Assembly (NCBI GenBank): GCA_964651005.1
Contig: CAZYVL010000129.1
Location: 1 to 6,542 of the forward strand
Reading direction: 5' to 3'
DNA: 6,542 nucleotides
DNA from: DATMFV01 sp964651005
Lineage (GTDB): Bacteria > Verrucomicrobiota > Verrucomicrobiia > Chthoniobacterales > Chthoniobacteraceae
Made by a program: the position numbers and the translations under genes. The number at the start of each line of letters is the position of its first letter. Positions within the stretch are counted from its first letter, which is position 1. Under the pieces are notes generated by a model. It had not been told where the DNA came from. It was given only the letters and a program-made list of their open reading frames with translations, and ran no database searches. Positions 6,333 to 6,542 of the stretch are shown here, in pieces.

Positions 6333-6376
6333 TCCCCGGGGCTTCGGTAGCACGAAGCCTCGGGGACTCTTTTTTT
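6333..6376 (+). terminator. Strong rho-independent terminator after the 6S RNA and palindrome
   Basis: TCCCCGGGGCTTCG (6333-6346) pairs over 14 bp, with one G-T wobble, with CGAAGCCTCGGGGA (6353-6366) around a GTAGCA loop. CTC and then seven T residues (6370-6376) follow. Orientation suits + strand transcripts, meaning the 6S RNA precursor and any pheT read-through. It ends 18 bases before the stop codon of the converging - strand gene and would keep + strand transcription out of it. Confidence 0.9.
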
Positions 6377-6394
6377 GCCCTCCCGCGCGTTTGC

Positions 6395-6542
6395 TCAAGG
6401 CTGCGGGGGCGCGGCGAGTCCGGGCCGCTTCCCCTCCACCTCCCGGTAGTACGCATACCGCTGCAGGACCGTCTCCACGTAGGCGCGGGTGCTCGGGAAG
6501 TCGATGCGGGCGCGGAACGCCTCCGCGTTGGCCGCTTCGCCC
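6395..6542 (-). CDS. Lytic murein transglycosylase, C-terminal end (partial)
   Basis: Read on the - strand, the visible 48 codons include FRARIDFPSTRAYVETVLQRYAYYREVEGKRP, then a proline/alanine-rich tail and a TGA stop at 6397-6395. The pattern of Ile, aromatic, Thr-Arg, Tyr-Val, Val-Leu and a Tyr-rich end is the usual C-terminus of Slt/MltC-type soluble lytic transglycosylases, just after the SLT domain. Such enzymes cleave peptidoglycan in the periplasm between MurNAc and GlcNAc. The catalytic Glu and any signal peptide lie outside the window, so family membership rests on this terminal motif only. The gene converges on the pheT-6S unit. Confidence 0.72.
   Translation of the reverse strand, partial: GEAANAEAFRARIDFPSTRAYVETVLQRYAYYREVEGKRPGLAAPPQP

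Overview
The window is GC-rich bacterial chromosome carrying a translation-apparatus neighbourhood. In order it holds the 3' end of rplT (ribosomal protein L20), a complete gene for an exported GH29 alpha-L-fucosidase, pheS and pheT (both subunits of phenylalanyl-tRNA synthetase), a 6S RNA gene, a 161-bp palindromic element and a strong terminator, all read on the + strand. The C-terminal 48 codons of a lytic murein transglycosylase converge from the - strand at the right edge. The organism cannot be named from sequence alone. An exported fucosidase with an F5/8C (CBM32-like) domain, high GC and no clear Shine-Dalgarno sequences would fit a polysaccharide-degrading Verrucomicrobiota or a related PVC-group bacterium; this is inference.

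Layout. 2-259: end of rplT. 260-453: intergenic stretch with a weak and then a strong intrinsic terminator, followed by a perfect 13-bp tandem duplication just before the fucosidase start. 454-2322: fucosidase. 2334-3347: pheS, only 11 bp after the fucosidase stop. 3368-5931: pheT, interrupted by a run of 100 N (4446-4545). 5932-6394: no protein gene; it holds a hairpin with a GCAA tetraloop, a 6S RNA (about 5994-6169), the palindrome (6169-6329) and a terminator (6333-6376). 6395-6542: end of the transglycosylase, - strand.

Three points stand out. First, the N gap in pheT is almost certainly an assembly artefact. The 55 bases before it (4391-4445) are repeated exactly after it (4546-4600), and merging the copies gives one uninterrupted 802-residue PheT; as written, the gap breaks the reading frame. 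Second, a secreted sugar-releasing enzyme sits inside the widespread rplT-pheS-pheT order and is apparently in the same transcription unit as the essential synthetase. Third, the 6S RNA 3' end abuts a palindrome with two 79-base arms that separates it from the only strong terminator downstream, suggesting a small palindromic element landed between the RNA and its terminator.

Functionally, L20 is a ribosome component, PheS and PheT form the (alpha-beta)2 enzyme that charges tRNA-Phe, and 6S RNA sequesters the housekeeping RNA polymerase holoenzyme, so most of the window concerns gene expression. The fucosidase is the exception, acting outside the cytoplasm on fucosylated glycans.
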